Source: Pseudomonas sp. PSKL.D1
Lineage (GTDB): Bacteria > Pseudomonadota > Gammaproteobacteria > Pseudomonadales > Pseudomonadaceae
Direction: 5' to 3'
Length of the DNA stretch: 64,000 nt
Assembly (NCBI RefSeq): GCF_028898945.1
Contig: NZ_CP118607.1
Coordinates: forward strand, 5,690,001-5,754,000
The position numbers and the translations under genes are program-made. This document shows, in pieces, positions 8,648 through 17,916 of this stretch. How positions within the stretch are numbered: position 1 is the stretch's first letter; each line of letters begins with the position of its first letter. Below the pieces are notes generated by a model. That model had not been told where the DNA came from, made no database searches, and worked only from the letters and a program-made list of their open reading frames with translations.

Positions 8648-10746
8648 AAGGCCTGACCGCCCTGCTGCGCCGCGACAACTGGCTGATTGGCAGCGACCTC
8701 AAGATCATGACCGGGCCGGTGCTGATCGTGGTCATCCTGTCGATGATGATCCTGCCGCTGCCCACGTTCATCCTCGACCTGCTGTTCACCTTCAACATCG
8801 CCCTGGCGATCATGGTGTTGATCGTGAGCATGCTGACCGAAAAGCCGTTGGACTTCTCGGCGTTCCCTTCGGTGCTGCTGTTCACCACCTTGCTACGCCT
8901 GTCGCTGAACGTGGCCTCGACCCGGGTCATCCTGATGCACGGCCACACTGGCACGGACGCGGCGGGCAAGGTCATCGAAGCGTTTGGCGAGTTTCTGGTG
9001 GGCGGCAACTTTGCCGTGGGCCTGGCGCTGTTCCTGATCCTGGTCACCATCAACTTCATGGTGATCACCAAGGGCGCCGGGCGTATCGCCGAAGTGGGCG
9101 CGCGCTTCACGCTGGACTCGATGCCCGGCAAGCAGATGGCCATCGACGCCGACCTGAACGCCGGCCTGATCGGCGAGCCGGAAGCCCGCCGACGCCGCCG
9201 TGAAGTGGCCCAGGAAGCCGACTTCTTTGGCTCCATGGACGGCGCCAGCAAGTTCGTGCGCGGTGATGCCGTGGCGGGCCTGGTGATCATGGGCGTGTGC
9301 ATTGTCGGCGGCCTGGCCATCGGCATGCTGCAGCACGACATGGCTTTTGGCGACGCTGCCCACACCTACACCATGCTCACCATCGGTGACGGCCTGGTGG
9401 CGCAGATCCCCGGCCTGGTGATCTCCATCGCCGCCGGCGTAATGGTTTCGCGCGTCAATACCGAAGAAGACGTGAGCCGGCAGATGATCGGCCAGCTGTT
9501 CAGCCGGCCAAAGATGTTGATGATGACCGCAGGCGTCATGGGCCTGCTGGGCCTGGTGCCCGGCATGCCCAACCTGGTTTTCCTGCTGCTCACCGCACTG
9601 CTCGGCGGCCTGGGCTGGTGGTTCTCGCGCCAGCAGGAAGAAGCCGAGCAGGCGCCGGCCAAAGCCGCACTGCCAAAACCCGCGGCACAGGCCAGCGAAG
9701 CGAGCTGGGACGATGTGAAGCTGGTAGACACTTTGAGCCTACGGGTGGGCCACCGCCTTATCCCGCTGGTGGATGTACGCCAGGAAGGCGAGTTGAGCAC
9801 CCGCATCAAAAGCCTGCGCAAGAAATTTGCCCAGGACATGGGCTTTTTGCCGCCCGTGATCCATGTGCGCGATAACCTCGAACTGTCGCCCAACACCTAC
9901 ATCATCAGCCTCAAGGGTGTGGAGATCGGCCGGGGTGAAGTGTTCCCCGGCAAGTGGCTGGCCATCAACCCCGGCAAGGTCACCGGCCAACTGGACGGCA
10001 AGGAGGCTGTGGACCCGGCCTTTGGCCTGCCGGCCATCTGGATCGACCCAAGCCTGCGCGAGCACGGGCAAATCTACGGCTACACGGTGGTCGACGCCAG
10101 CACCGTGGCCGCCACGCACCTGAACCACCTGCTGCACCAGTACGCCAAAGACATGCTTGGGCGCAGCGAAGTGCAAAAGCTGCTGGACAAGCTGGGCGGC
10201 GACGGCAAAGGCCTGGTGGAGGAAGTGATCCCCAAGCTGCTGACCCTCACCCAACTACAGCGCATCCTGCAAAACCTGCTGGAAGAAAACGTACCGATCC
10301 GCGACCTGCGCACCATCCTCGACGCCCTGGCAGAGCACGGCGGCGCCCAGCAACCGCCAGACATTCAGGAGCTGACCGCCCTGGTGCGGGTTGCCCTCGG
10401 GCGTTCCATCGTCAACCAGTACTACGCCAACAAGCCCGAACTGCGCGTGATCGGCCTGGACTTCAAACTTGAACAGGTGGTGATGCAGGCCGTTGGCAAC
10501 GGTGGCTCGCTGGAGCCGAGCCTGGCCGACACTTTGATGAAAGAAACCACCCTCGCCCTGGAGCGCCAGGAACTGGGCAACAACCCGCCGGTTCTGGTGG
10601 TGCCCAACCGCCTGCGACAGGTGTTGTCGCGCTTCCTGCGCCGCCGGCTGCGCCAGCTGGCAGTGATTGCGCTGAGCGAAGTGCCTGACGACCGCACCCT
10701 GCGCATCACCAGCATCATCGGTGCATCCGACAAGGCTAAGGCGTGA
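8644..10746 (+). CDS. flhA: FlhA flagellar export gate protein
   Basis: FlhA is the largest export-gate protein; its nonameric cytoplasmic ring docks chaperone-substrate complexes and helps convert proton-motive force into export. The 700-residue length is standard. The N-terminal half has about eight membrane helices and the conserved FHIPEP region (around GGNFAVGLALFLILVTINFMVITKGAGRIAEVGARFTLD, MPGKQMAID, AGLI and EARRRR). The C-terminal half holds the ring domain with RVGHRLIPLVD, GFLPPVIHVRDN and ATHLNHLLHQYA. It overlaps flhB by 4 nt and ends 142 nt before fliA. Confidence 0.96.
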   Translation: MKGLTALLRRDNWLIGSDLKIMTGPVLIVVILSMMILPLPTFILDLLFTFNIALAIMVLIVSMLTEKPLDFSAFPSVLLFTTLLRLSLNVASTRVILMHGHTGTDAAGKVIEAFGEFLVGGNFAVGLALFLILVTINFMVITKGAGRIAEVGARFTLDSMPGKQMAIDADLNAGLIGEPEARRRRREVAQEADFFGSMDGASKFVRGDAVAGLVIMGVCIVGGLAIGMLQHDMAFGDAAHTYTMLTIGDGLVAQIPGLVISIAAGVMVSRVNTEEDVSRQMIGQLFSRPKMLMMTAGVMGLLGLVPGMPNLVFLLLTALLGGLGWWFSRQQEEAEQAPAKAALPKPAAQASEASWDDVKLVDTLSLRVGHRLIPLVDVRQEGELSTRIKSLRKKFAQDMGFLPPVIHVRDNLELSPNTYIISLKGVEIGRGEVFPGKWLAINPGKVTGQLDGKEAVDPAFGLPAIWIDPSLREHGQIYGYTVVDASTVAATHLNHLLHQYAKDMLGRSEVQKLLDKLGGDGKGLVEEVIPKLLTLTQLQRILQNLLEENVPIRDLRTILDALAEHGGAQQPPDIQELTALVRVALGRSIVNQYYANKPELRVIGLDFKLEQVVMQAVGNGGSLEPSLADTLMKETTLALERQELGNNPPVLVVPNRLRQVLSRFLRRRLRQLAVIALSEVPDDRTLRITSIIGASDKAKA

Positions 10747-10888
10747 ATAGCCCCGCCAGCACGTGCCTGTTCAAGGCTTAGCCACCCGCGCGCTGCACCG
10801 ATAATCCCGACGCTACTTCCTGGGCGGCGCGCGGTTCGTGTTGGCGCGCAGGCCCCATCGCCACTCTTGTTCTTCACAGGCACGCACG

Positions 10889-11581
10889 ATGTATACGGCA
10901 CAAGGCAAGATGCACCAGCAGGCGCTGCTTCAGCAGTACTTGCCCTTGGTCAAACGGCATGCGCTGAACCTCAAGACCAGGCTGCCGCCAGGCATCGACA
11001 TGGAAGACCTGATTCAGGCCGGGAGCATCGGCCTGCTCGATGCCATGACCCGCTACGACCAGACTTTGGGTATCCCATTCGGCACCTTTGCCGCACACCG
11101 CATTCGCGGCTCGATGATCGACGAATTGCGCACGCGGGACTGGGCGCCACGCCGCGTACGCCGTCAGGCCCGCCTGCTGGAAGACACCCTGCACCGTCTG
11201 GAACAAGGCCTTGGCCGGCCGCCCGGCGAGCGCGAAATAGCATCGGCCATGGGCATGTCCCTGCACGAATACCAGCAACTGCTGTGGGACATCAACGGCA
11301 GCCACATGCTGCCGATCGAGCAGGTGACCGAAGACGCACTGGAAGCCAATGAGCCCCACGGCCGAAACCCGTTGAACACGTTGCTGGATGAGCGCAACCA
11401 GGCAGGCCTGGTACGCGCCATCGAAAACCTGCCCGAGCGGGAACGCCTGCTGATGGTCCTGTACCACCAGGAAAAGCTCAACATGCGCGAGATCGGCCTG
11501 GTGCTGGAAATCAGCGAGTCGCGGGTTTGCCAGTTGCACAGCCTGGCGATCTCCCGCCTGCGCGCAGCATTGATGGCCTGA
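10889..11581 (+). CDS. fliA: FliA, sigma-28 factor for late flagellar genes
   Basis: FliA directs RNA polymerase to late flagellar promoters. From ATG 10889 the protein has 230 residues and shows sigma region 2 (MEDLIQAGSIGLLDAMTRYD, FGTFAAHRIRGSMIDELR), region 3 and region 4 (LPERERLLMVLYHQEKLNMREIGLVLEISESRVCQLHS). The upstream in-frame start at 10838 would add an unlikely tail. It is separate from the FliA expected for the primary flagellum elsewhere in the genome. The three TNAA-16-GCCGAT boxes of the cluster are its likely targets. No flgM anti-sigma gene is visible in this window. Confidence 0.93.
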   Translation: MYTAQGKMHQQALLQQYLPLVKRHALNLKTRLPPGIDMEDLIQAGSIGLLDAMTRYDQTLGIPFGTFAAHRIRGSMIDELRTRDWAPRRVRRQARLLEDTLHRLEQGLGRPPGEREIASAMGMSLHEYQQLLWDINGSHMLPIEQVTEDALEANEPHGRNPLNTLLDERNQAGLVRAIENLPERERLLMVLYHQEKLNMREIGLVLEISESRVCQLHSLAISRLRAALMA

Positions 11582-11590
11582 AGGAGCCTT

Positions 11591-12913
11591 ATGAAAATCA
11601 GTGTGTTTGGTTCTGGCTATGTGGGGCTGGTGGCCAGCGCCTGCCTGGCCGACGTTGGCCATGATGTGCTGTGCATGGACATTGACCCGCAGCGCATCGC
11701 GCTGCTGCGCACAGGCGAAGTGCCCATTCATGAGCCCGGCCTGAACCTGCTGGTCGACGCCAACCTGCGTGCAGGCCGCCTGCAGTTCAGCACTGACGCT
11801 GCTGAAGCGGTGGCATTTGCTGACCTGCTGTTCATTGCCGTGGGCACTCCACCCGATGAGGACGGTTCGGCTGACCTGCGCCACGTGCTCGCCGTGGCCC
11901 GCAGCATCGGCCACCACATGGCCGGCTACAAGGTGGTTGTGAACAAGTCCACCGTGCCCGTGGGCACAGGCGAAAACGTGCATGCCACCATTGCCGGGGT
12001 ACTTGCCGAGCGGGGCCTGCAACTGCCGTTCGATGTCTGCTCCAACCCGGAGTTTCTCAAGGAAGGCGCCGCCATCGAGGACTTCACCCGCGGCGCACGC
12101 ATCGTGGTTGGCACCGACTCCGAACAGGTCCGCCAGCGCATGCGCGAGTGCTATGCGCCCTACAACCGCCACCACGACAAGCTCATGTTCATGAGCCTGC
12201 GGGCCGCAGAGCTGACCAAGTACGCCGCCAACGCCATGCTGGCCACCAAAATCAGCTTCATGAACGAAATGGCCAACCTGGCCGAACACCTGCAGGTAGA
12301 CATCGAGCAGGTTCGCCATGGCATCGGCAGCGACCCACGCATCGGTTACGACTTCATCTACCCCGGTTGTGGCTATGGAGGCTCCTGCTTCCCCAAGGAC
12401 ATTCAGGCACTGAGCCGCAGCGCACACGAGGTGGGTTACGAACCGCAGTTGCTGCACGCCGTCGAAGCCATCAACCAGCGGCAGAAAGCCACCCTGTTCA
12501 AAAAGCTGAGCCATGCCTTGAATGGCGAAATCGAAGGCAAGACCATCGCCATCTGGGGCCTGGCCTTCAAGCCCAACACCGACGACATGCGCGCAGCCCC
12601 CAGCCGCGAGCTGATGGAAGCGCTGTGGCGGGCTGGCGCACGGGTGCAGGCCTATGATCCCGAGGCTATGGCCGAGTGTCGGCGCCTGTACGGTGAGCGC
12701 GACGACCTGCTGCTGGCCGGTGACCGCATTCAAGCGGTAAAGGGAGCCGACGCGCTGGTGATCTGCACCGAATGGAAAGCTTTCCGTAGCGTCGACTTCC
12801 ACTGGCTGCGCCAACAACTGCGCAGCGCCGTGGTAATCGACGGCCGCAACCTGTACGAACCCCAGGCCGTGGCCAGCGCCGGGCTGACCTACCGGGCCAT
12901 CGGCCGGGGCTGA
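11591..12913 (+). CDS. ugd: UDP-glucose/GDP-mannose dehydrogenase family protein (probable UDP-glucose 6-dehydrogenase)
   Basis: These enzymes oxidise the C6 hydroxyl of a nucleotide sugar to a carboxylate using two NAD+. The 440-residue product has the N-terminal Rossmann motif VFGSGYVGLVASACLA, the NKSTVPVGTG segment, the catalytic Cys266 in GCGYGGSCFPKD and the C-terminal domain with WGLAFKPNTDDMRAAPS. Sequence fits UDP-glucose 6-dehydrogenase best, but UDP-GlcNAc or GDP-mannose as substrate is not excluded. It starts 10 nt after fliA, so it is likely cotranscribed with the sigma factor, and is convergent with the giant glycosyltransferase. That context suggests it makes the sugar donor for flagellin glycosylation. 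Confidence 0.88.
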   Translation: MKISVFGSGYVGLVASACLADVGHDVLCMDIDPQRIALLRTGEVPIHEPGLNLLVDANLRAGRLQFSTDAAEAVAFADLLFIAVGTPPDEDGSADLRHVLAVARSIGHHMAGYKVVVNKSTVPVGTGENVHATIAGVLAERGLQLPFDVCSNPEFLKEGAAIEDFTRGARIVVGTDSEQVRQRMRECYAPYNRHHDKLMFMSLRAAELTKYAANAMLATKISFMNEMANLAEHLQVDIEQVRHGIGSDPRIGYDFIYPGCGYGGSCFPKDIQALSRSAHEVGYEPQLLHAVEAINQRQKATLFKKLSHALNGEIEGKTIAIWGLAFKPNTDDMRAAPSRELMEALWRAGARVQAYDPEAMAECRRLYGERDDLLLAGDRIQAVKGADALVICTEWKAFRSVDFHWLRQQLRSAVVIDGRNLYEPQAVASAGLTYRAIGRG

Positions 12914-12928
12914 ACCTGGCGCCAGCCG

Positions 12929-15900
12929 TCAGCTGGCGTAGGTCACCTCGTTGAAGCTGGCCACCAGCCAGGTCAGCGCTTCGCGGGGGATATCACTCAG
13001 CGGTTGCACATCGAAACGCGCCATACGCCCGATGAACTCGGTGGGTGCCAGCAGGCGCTCGACCACATGGTAGTGCGGGCGGTCGAGGTAATCGTCGAAC
13101 AGGACGATGGTGGGTTTGGTGACGCGCAGGCAAGCGGTGACGAAACAGGCAACGCGAAAACGCCCGTCGATCAGGATCACGTCCGGGGCCTCGAAGAATG
13201 GCTCATCCCACACCCGCAGCGGGTAGGTGTGAAAACGCTTCCAGCCCTCGGCGTTCCTGGGCCGCGCCCAGGCGCCCGTGGCGCCTACGTCCACCGGGTA
13301 AATACGCGGTGCCGAGGGTAATGCCGCCGCCTCGATCCACGATTGCATGTTTTGGGCCCAGCGCAGGTCGTTTTCCACCGTGAACACGGTCTTGCCGGGC
13401 ATGCGCCCTGCCAGGGCCGTCGACCCGCCGCTGCCGTATTCCAGAATTACCTTGGCCTGTTCGTAGATGGCTTCGACATACTGGGCCACCTGCGCCGGGA
13501 AGGTCAGCTGCGGCTCGTGGAACACCGACTGGGCAGGCTCTGGGGCAGGGGCCGGCAGCTTTGGCTGCGCAGTAGTGGCCGGGTCATGATTCAGCCGCGC
13601 ATGGCGCAGGTAATCCTGGGCAATGTCTTTATCCAGCGCTTGCAGCAGGTGTACGGCAAAGTCCCTGGCGTCATAGACCGTGTGCAACAGGAAAGCCAAC
13701 TTGCGACGCTGGTTTTCGGCCAGCAGGGCCAGGCGCTCGGCGTTCGGCACGAACAGCGCGTCGGCGCAGGCCAGTTGCGAGGCTGGTAGGCCGGCGCATG
13801 CAGGGTCTTGGGCGTTGAAGCGTTGGTGCTGCAGGTTATGCAGGCGGTAGAACGTGAAGCCAAGGGGGGCCAGGCGCTGGCAAACACCGGCCAGGTCTGG
13901 TTGCTGCTCATGGGTGGGCATGAAGCTGACACGCGCCTGTACCAGCAGCGTATTGGCCAACGTGCGCGTGCCGTGGTCGAGTACGGCGAGGCTGTCGTTC
14001 AGGTGGTCGAGCACCAGCCAGTCCACGGCGCCGAGTCCCTCGATGGCATCCAGCGCAAGCGTTGAAACCGGCAAACGCGCCAGGACCGTCGATGGCTGAA
14101 GTTCGACGTCCTGTTGGATCGGCTCCAGGGTTGCGCTAAGCAGTGGGTCCAGGCAGGCACGCAAGCTCACCGCCTGCCCGTTGCCCAGAGCGGTACGCGG
14201 GTAGTAGTGCAATTCACCCAACTGGGCCAATTGCTCAGCGTTGCTGATGCGGCCAATCGGGTCGAAGGCGATGGTGGCCAGGGCACCCAGCCGTTGCAGT
14301 GCCACGAACTGCGGTGAGGCCAGCAACGAACCGCCGTGGTCCAGCGTGACGATACGGCCCTGGAACTTGAAGCTGAAACCGTCCTTTGGCGCCGCCGGGT
14401 GCGTCAGCGCCACGGCCTCGCTCTCGCCAGCGAAAAACGCCTGGCCTTGCTTGTCGAGCGTCAGCGCAGCAGGCACCTCACCGGCGCAATGGCGCTGCCA
14501 GATGGCGCGCAAGGCTGCGCCAAGATGGCCAGCAAAGCGCTGGCTATCGCACACCGGCGAGTTCATCAGCACACTGCGCAGCAGGCTACGGATGGTTGCC
14601 AGGCTGTCCAGATCGCGGGCCAGCCCGGCCGCCCGCTGGATATAGGCCTCCCAGCTGTCCACCACCAACTCCGGCAGCCCGGCGTTGACCAGGTGGGTTG
14701 CCGAGTGGCGGCCGGCAAAAGTCGGCCCCGGCAATGTCACAACCGGCACACCCATCAACAGCGCTTCGCAGGTGGTCAGGCCACCGGAGTACGGCCACGG
14801 GTCAAGGGCAATATCGACGCGGTTGTAGCACTCCAGCAGGCTCTTGTGCCCGACAGGGCCTTCCACCTGCAAGCGCTCAGGTGCGATGCCCTGGGTTTTC
14901 ATCACCTCTTTTACATGCTGCTGCAGTTCTGGGTTGGCAAAGGCGCTGCCTTTGAGCAGCAGGCGCGAGCCGGGCACTTCATGCAGGAGTTCTGCCCAGT
15001 TTTCCAACACCTGGTCGTTGACCTTGGTTGGGTTGTTGAAGCAGCCGAAGGTGACGAAGCCGTTGCTTTGTGCCGGCAATGGCTTCACGTCGGGTGCGTA
15101 GGGCGGTGGGTCGTAGCAGATGTAGTCGTCCGGCAGGCGAATCAGTTTTTCGGTATAGAACGCGTCATCGCCCGCCGGTGACTCGATGGCGTCGCTGAGC
15201 AGGTAATCCATGGCCTCAAGGCCGGTTGTGTTGATCAGCCCGCCCACCCATTTCACCAGCAGCGGCGCGGGCTGCAAGGCCATGCAGCCCATGCGGCTGC
15301 CGGCGTTGTGGCCGCTCAGGTCGATGAGGATGTCGATGCGGTCTTCGCGGATCTGCTCAGCCAGGCGCTGGTCGGCCATGTGCCGGATGGGCCGCCAGGC
15401 CTGCATCCGCGCGCGAATACGCTGGGTCAGGTGGTCGCTGACCTGGCTGCTGCTGTAGGCGATCAACTGGAACTGGTGGCTGGGCAAGCGTTCCAGTACA
15501 CCGACGATCATGTTGCCCACCGGATGCTGACGCAAGCCATCGGATACCAGGCCAATGCGGAGCACACGGTCGGGGGCAAGGTCTGCCACCTGTGGCCTGG
15601 CGGGGACGACCTTGGGCCCGAAGCGATGCTGCCACTGCTTGCAGAACTCGAAGATGTATTCGCGGCTGGCCAGTGGGTCGTAGTGCAACGTGGTAAGGCG
15701 GTTGGAGTAAGGCAGCATGTCGTTGCGGCCCACCAGCTCGATGGCCCGGGCATAGTGCTCTGCTGCCAGCGCGAGCTTGCCGATGTCCTTGTACAGGTTG
15801 GCCAGGTTGTTCCAGTGGCTGTAGTCCTTGGGCTCACGCACGATCAGCTGCTCGAACACCGCTATCGCTTCACCGTGGCGGTCCAGGCGGCCGAGGATCA

Positions 15901-16330
15901 AACCCTTGCGCGCGAGCAGCCGGCAGTCGTCGGGTTGGTGGCTCAGCGCCTTTTCGATGTGTTCGAGGGCCGGGGTGAAGCGGCCCTTTTCGAAGTACAA
16001 CGCAGCCAGCCGGTGATAAGCGGGAGCGAACTGCGGATCGAGAAGGACTGCCCACATGGCGAGCGTTTCGGCACGTTCATCATCGCCCAGTTTTTGCGCT
16101 GCCTTGGCCACCAGCTCAAGTGCTTGAGGGTCGTTTGGCAGCAGCTGCAGTGCGCGCTCGAAACTCGCCAGTGCCTGCTCTGGGTCGCTGGTCAGTTGCA
16201 TGTCGCCGAGTGTTTTCCAGGCGTTGGCATCGTTGGGGTATTGCTGGCAGAGACGGCGTGCCTGGGCCAGGTCGGTAGGGGGCTGTGGGCGGCTGGATTT
16301 GGGCGGGCGGGTGCGCTGGAGCTTGGGCAT
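12929..16330 (-). CDS. Giant flagellar glycosyltransferase: TPR, OGT-like, FkbM-like and methyltransferase domains
   Basis: The 1133-residue protein probably glycosylates the adjacent flagellin. In order it shows five or so TPR repeats (about residues 18-200), a SPINDLY/O-GlcNAc-transferase-type catalytic region (about 250-620, with FGCFNNPTKVND, LDPWPYSGGLTTCEAL and GVPVVTLPG), a middle part (about 640-880) resembling a degenerate FkbM-type methyltransferase fold, and a C-terminal class I methyltransferase-like domain (about 930-1133) with motif I EYGSGGST and VILIDGRFR. Large Fgt-type flagellin glycosyltransferases are known in Pseudomonas; the extra domains suggest sugar chain building plus methylation. 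The GT-41 family usually uses UDP-GlcNAc; the donor here is unknown. Confidence 0.85.
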   Translation of the reverse strand: MPKLQRTRPPKSSRPQPPTDLAQARRLCQQYPNDANAWKTLGDMQLTSDPEQALASFERALQLLPNDPQALELVAKAAQKLGDDERAETLAMWAVLLDPQFAPAYHRLAALYFEKGRFTPALEHIEKALSHQPDDCRLLARKGLILGRLDRHGEAIAVFEQLIVREPKDYSHWNNLANLYKDIGKLALAAEHYARAIELVGRNDMLPYSNRLTTLHYDPLASREYIFEFCKQWQHRFGPKVVPARPQVADLAPDRVLRIGLVSDGLRQHPVGNMIVGVLERLPSHQFQLIAYSSSQVSDHLTQRIRARMQAWRPIRHMADQRLAEQIREDRIDILIDLSGHNAGSRMGCMALQPAPLLVKWVGGLINTTGLEAMDYLLSDAIESPAGDDAFYTEKLIRLPDDYICYDPPPYAPDVKPLPAQSNGFVTFGCFNNPTKVNDQVLENWAELLHEVPGSRLLLKGSAFANPELQQHVKEVMKTQGIAPERLQVEGPVGHKSLLECYNRVDIALDPWPYSGGLTTCEALLMGVPVVTLPGPTFAGRHSATHLVNAGLPELVVDSWEAYIQRAAGLARDLDSLATIRSLLRSVLMNSPVCDSQRFAGHLGAALRAIWQRHCAGEVPAALTLDKQGQAFFAGESEAVALTHPAAPKDGFSFKFQGRIVTLDHGGSLLASPQFVALQRLGALATIAFDPIGRISNAEQLAQLGELHYYPRTALGNGQAVSLRACLDPLLSATLEPIQQDVELQPSTVLARLPVSTLALDAIEGLGAVDWLVLDHLNDSLAVLDHGTRTLANTLLVQARVSFMPTHEQQPDLAGVCQRLAPLGFTFYRLHNLQHQRFNAQDPACAGLPASQLACADALFVPNAERLALLAENQRRKLAFLLHTVYDARDFAVHLLQALDKDIAQDYLRHARLNHDPATTAQPKLPAPAPEPAQSVFHEPQLTFPAQVAQYVEAIYEQAKVILEYGSGGSTALAGRMPGKTVFTVENDLRWAQNMQSWIEAAALPSAPRIYPVDVGATGAWARPRNAEGWKRFHTYPLRVWDEPFFEAPDVILIDGRFRVACFVTACLRVTKPTIVLFDDYLDRPHYHVVERLLAPTEFIGRMARFDVQPLSDIPREALTWLVASFNEVTYAS

Positions 16331-16433
16331 GAAGGCAGCCTTGTGGCAAAAGGACTTTGCCCTGAATGCTATCTGCCAGTGGAGGGGGTCAAAGCCCGGA
16401 TAAGGGGACGATACTGCAGTTCAATCAGAGATT

Positions 16434-16555
16434 GAGCGCCGCTTGCGCGGCGCATCGCGGCGGTCCGACGTTTCGGTAAATACGCTCCTACACAGGAATG
16501 CGGTCCCCTGTAGGAGCGGATTTATCCGCGATACGCCGCGCAAGCGGCGCTCGAT
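16434..16555. repeat. Paired REP elements with GC-rich outer stem
   Basis: This lies in the 261-nt gap between the flagellin and glycosyltransferase genes (both minus strand). The right arm has the standard TGTAGGAGCGG-TTTATCCGCGAT unit; the left arm is a variant (GCGGTCCGACGTTTCGGTAAATACGC). The outer GAGCGCCGCTTGCGCGGCG and CGCCGCGCAAGCGGCGCTC arms pair. It may stabilise or terminate the flagellin transcript. Confidence 0.85.
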
Positions 16556-16591
16556 CCAACAGGCGCAGCCGTAGCCGCGCCTGGCGCCGCA

Positions 16592-17644
16592 TTACTGCAG
16601 CAGCGACAGCATCTGCTGAGGCATCGAGTTGGCCTGCGACAGCACCGAAGTACCGGCCTGCTGCAGGATCTGCGCGCTGGTCATGGCCGATACTTCCGTG
16701 GCGTAGTCCACATCCTGAATGCCCGAACGGGCGGACGTCAGGTTGGTCACCGTGGTGGAGATGTTGGTGATCGCCGAGTCGAAGCGGTTCTGGATCGCAC
16801 CGAGGTCCGAACGCATGGAGTCGATGGTGTTCAGCGCGTTGTCCAGCGAAGTCAGGGTGTTGGTGGACTTCTTGGTCACTGCGTTGTCGGTGTCGATGGT
16901 GATGGTTGCAGTGGTGGTGGTGCCGCTGGTGGTGGTGTCCACTTCAGCCGCGTAAGTCTTGCCACCGACGGTCAGGAAGTAGTTGCCCGAGGCGTCTTGC
17001 GACAGGGTGCCGCCGCTGACGGTGGTGCCCGAGCTGTCGACGTAGCTGGTGTTGGTGGAGGTGATCGCGGTGCCCGACGAGTCGGTCAGGGTGGTGGCGG
17101 TCAGGGTGGTGTCGTAACCGTTGACGTTGAAGTCGCCCAGGCCCAGGGTTTCGGCGTTGATTTCGCTCAGCGAGATCTCGATGGTTTCACCGTCGTTGGC
17201 GCCAACCTGGATGCTGATGGTCTGGTCTTTGGCCAGTACGTCCACGCCGTTGAACGAGGTTTGCTCGGAGATACGGTTGATCTCGTCCAGACGCTGGGTG
17301 ATTTCGTCCTGGATCGACTGCAGGTCGGACTGCGAGTTGGTGCCGTTGGCGGCCTGTACTGCCAGCTCACGGATACGCTGCAGGTTGTCGTTCACCTGGT
17401 CCAGCGCGCCTTCAGTGGTCTGCGCCAGGGAGATGCCGTCGCTGGCGTTGCTGCTCGCCTGCTCCAGGCCGGTGATCTGCGAGCTCATGCGGTTGGCGAT
17501 GGCCTGGCCGGCAGCGTCGTCGGAGGCGCTGTTGATTTTCAGGCCCGAGGACAGGCGCTCGATCGAGGTGCTCAGGCTGCTCTCCGAAGAGCTCAGGTTT
17601 TGCTGGGCGATGAGCGAGGTGATGTTGGTATTGATCACAGACAT
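16592..17644 (-). CDS. fliC: Flagellin, short glycosylation-prone type
   Basis: This is the filament subunit of the second flagellum. The 350-residue protein has the conserved N-terminal D0/D1 region (MSVINTNITSLIAQQNL, RLSSGLKINSASDDAAGQAI, RIRELAVQAANGT) and C-terminal D1/D0 region (DYATEVSAMTSAQILQQAGT to MLSLLQ). The central part (about 180-275) is very rich in Ser and Thr, likely O-glycosylation targets. It is shorter than most primary Pseudomonas flagellins. ATG 17644 has an AAGGAA ribosome-binding site; a sigma-28-like box lies 81 nt upstream. The glycosyltransferase gene follows downstream in the same direction. Confidence 0.96.
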   Translation of the reverse strand: MSVINTNITSLIAQQNLSSSESSLSTSIERLSSGLKINSASDDAAGQAIANRMSSQITGLEQASSNASDGISLAQTTEGALDQVNDNLQRIRELAVQAANGTNSQSDLQSIQDEITQRLDEINRISEQTSFNGVDVLAKDQTISIQVGANDGETIEISLSEINAETLGLGDFNVNGYDTTLTATTLTDSSGTAITSTNTSYVDSSGTTVSGGTLSQDASGNYFLTVGGKTYAAEVDTTTSGTTTTATITIDTDNAVTKKSTNTLTSLDNALNTIDSMRSDLGAIQNRFDSAITNISTTVTNLTSARSGIQDVDYATEVSAMTSAQILQQAGTSVLSQANSMPQQMLSLLQ

Positions 17645-17724
17645 CTTGGGGTTCCTTTCATGGTTGTGACAAACACGGTCCGGCGCACAGCACGCACAGC
17701 GCCGTTGTCTTGCTGACACCGCGA

Positions 17725-17752
17725 ACATCGGCGCCCGCAAAACCCACCTTTA
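17725..17752 (-). promoter_or_regulatory. Predicted sigma-28 (FliA) promoter of fliC
   Basis: On the minus strand TAAA (17752-17749) and GCCGATGT (17732-17725) are separated by 16 nt, 81 nt before the flagellin ATG. The -10 octamer and spacer length equal those of the fliD promoter. Confidence 0.75.
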
Positions 17753-17916
17753 ACGCCCTCGCAATTTTTTTTTGCCGGTGCGCGATACCACCCCGCCCAA
17801 CCCGGTCCGCCAAGCTGGCCCGAAAAAGTGCCTGTATTAACCGGTTTGCCTGCCCGCCTGTGCCGCTATAACGCTACTCATCATTGTCAACGGCGGCTGC
17901 CGTCAACGGAGTGCCC

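Noticed and set aside
10874..12817. 647-codon open frame on the minus strand
   Set aside because: It covers fliA and ugd in antisense. Those two plus-strand genes have clear family motifs, so this frame is a high-GC shadow.
15308..16435. Plus-strand open frame opposite the glycosyltransferase
   Set aside because: Antisense shadow; the minus frame carries the TPR and OGT motifs.
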